Source: a bacterium UBP3_UBA3054 (GTDB lineage: Bacteria > Auribacterota > UBA3054). From it: 12,902 nucleotides of DNA. The stretch is taken from NCBI GenBank assembly GCA_002366995.1, contig DFCM01000054.1:246-13147 (forward strand), in the 5' to 3' direction. Below, one piece after another: positions 12,560 through 12,902 of this stretch; the first letter of the stretch is position 1; each line of letters starts with the position of its first letter. The position numbers were made by a program, and so were the translations under genes. The notes beneath the pieces were generated by a model that saw nothing but the letters and a program-made list of their open reading frames with translations, ran no database searches and was not told the origin of the DNA.

Positions 12560-12902
12560 AGCCTTTCGTCCGTCGTTTTATAATGTAATCGCTTCTCTTG
12601 GAGCGCGTTCTGGTCTTGCGTCCCAAACTCCTCTTGCCCCAGGGCGTAGTCGGATGACCGCCGGAGGCTCTGCCTTCGCCGCCGCCCATCGGGTGGTCGA
12701 TCGGGTTCATGGCAACGCCTCGTACGCTCGGCCTGATGCCGCGCCAGCGGTTGCGGCCGGCCTTACCAAGGGAGACCTTCTCATGGTCTCTGTTGCCGAC
12801 CACGCCGATAGTGGCGCGCGCTTCCAGGGGGATCAGACGGACTTCGCCGCTGCCCATGCGAACGTGAGCGAACTTGCCTTCCTTCGCCATCAGGGTCGCG
12901 AA
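12543..12902 (-). CDS. rplB: 50S ribosomal protein L2, C-terminal part (runs off the right edge)
   Basis: L2 is a core peptidyl-transferase-region protein of the large subunit. The last 119 residues are visible, entering in frame at the window edge with FATLMAKEGKFAHVRMGSGE. The conserved SVRGVAMNPIDHPMGGGEGR carries the Asp-His pair equivalent to E. coli Asp228-His229, important for peptidyl transfer. The second His of the common DHPH motif is Met here. WGKRSLGRKTRTRSKRSD leads to the C-terminus KRRTKGYGSIN. The last six residues (GYGSIN) go beyond the usual basic ending and are encoded over the rpsS ribosome-binding site and start, a 17-base overlap. The N-terminal half is outside the window. 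Confidence 0.97.
   Translation of the reverse strand, partial: FATLMAKEGKFAHVRMGSGEVRLIPLEARATIGVVGNRDHEKVSLGKAGRNRWRGIRPSVRGVAMNPIDHPMGGGEGRASGGHPTTPWGKRSLGRKTRTRSKRSDYIIKRRTKGYGSIN

Overview
The window is one continuous, minus-strand block of 27 protein genes with no gap longer than 109 bases. It reads from the right edge to the left edge. It is the bacterial ribosomal-protein supercluster (the S10, spc and alpha operons run together), followed by rplU-rpmA and the start of a class II fructose-bisphosphate aldolase gene. No RNA gene, insertion sequence, CRISPR array, long repeat or convincing rho-independent terminator was seen.

Order in the direction of transcription: rplB (3' part only), rpsS, rplV, an internal promoter, rpsC, rplP, rpmC, rpsQ, rplN, rplX, rplE, rpsZ (zinc-type S14), rpsH, rplF, rplR, rpsE, rplO, secY, adk, map, rpmJ, rpsM, rpsK, rpoA, rplQ, rplU, rpmA, fba (5' part only). 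Three genes often found here are absent at their usual positions: rpmD (between rpsE and rplO), infA (between map and rpmJ) and rpsD (between rpsK and rpoA).

Organism: a bacterium with moderately high GC content that uses Shine-Dalgarno initiation (AGGAG-type sites before most genes). Several traits fit the PVC superphylum (Verrucomicrobiota, Lentisphaerota, Kiritimatiellota, Chlamydiota), perhaps a Lentisphaerota- or Verrucomicrobiota-like lineage. These are the loss of rpsD and rpmD from the cluster (both also away from this cluster or missing in Chlamydia), a DHPM variant of the L2 DHPH motif, and the style of the L14 and L17 sequences. This placement is inference from memory of the families and is only moderately secure.

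The genes supply both ribosomal subunits, the main RNA polymerase scaffold subunit (alpha), the protein-translocation channel (SecY), N-terminal methionine removal (Map), adenylate balance (Adk) and a glycolytic/gluconeogenic enzyme (Fba). All are growth-linked functions. The most informative non-coding element is a near-consensus sigma70-type promoter with an extended -10 and an A-rich upstream element in the only large gap, between rplV and rpsC. I do not see a new defence, mobile or biosynthetic system here. The points of interest are in regulation, gene order and protein detail.
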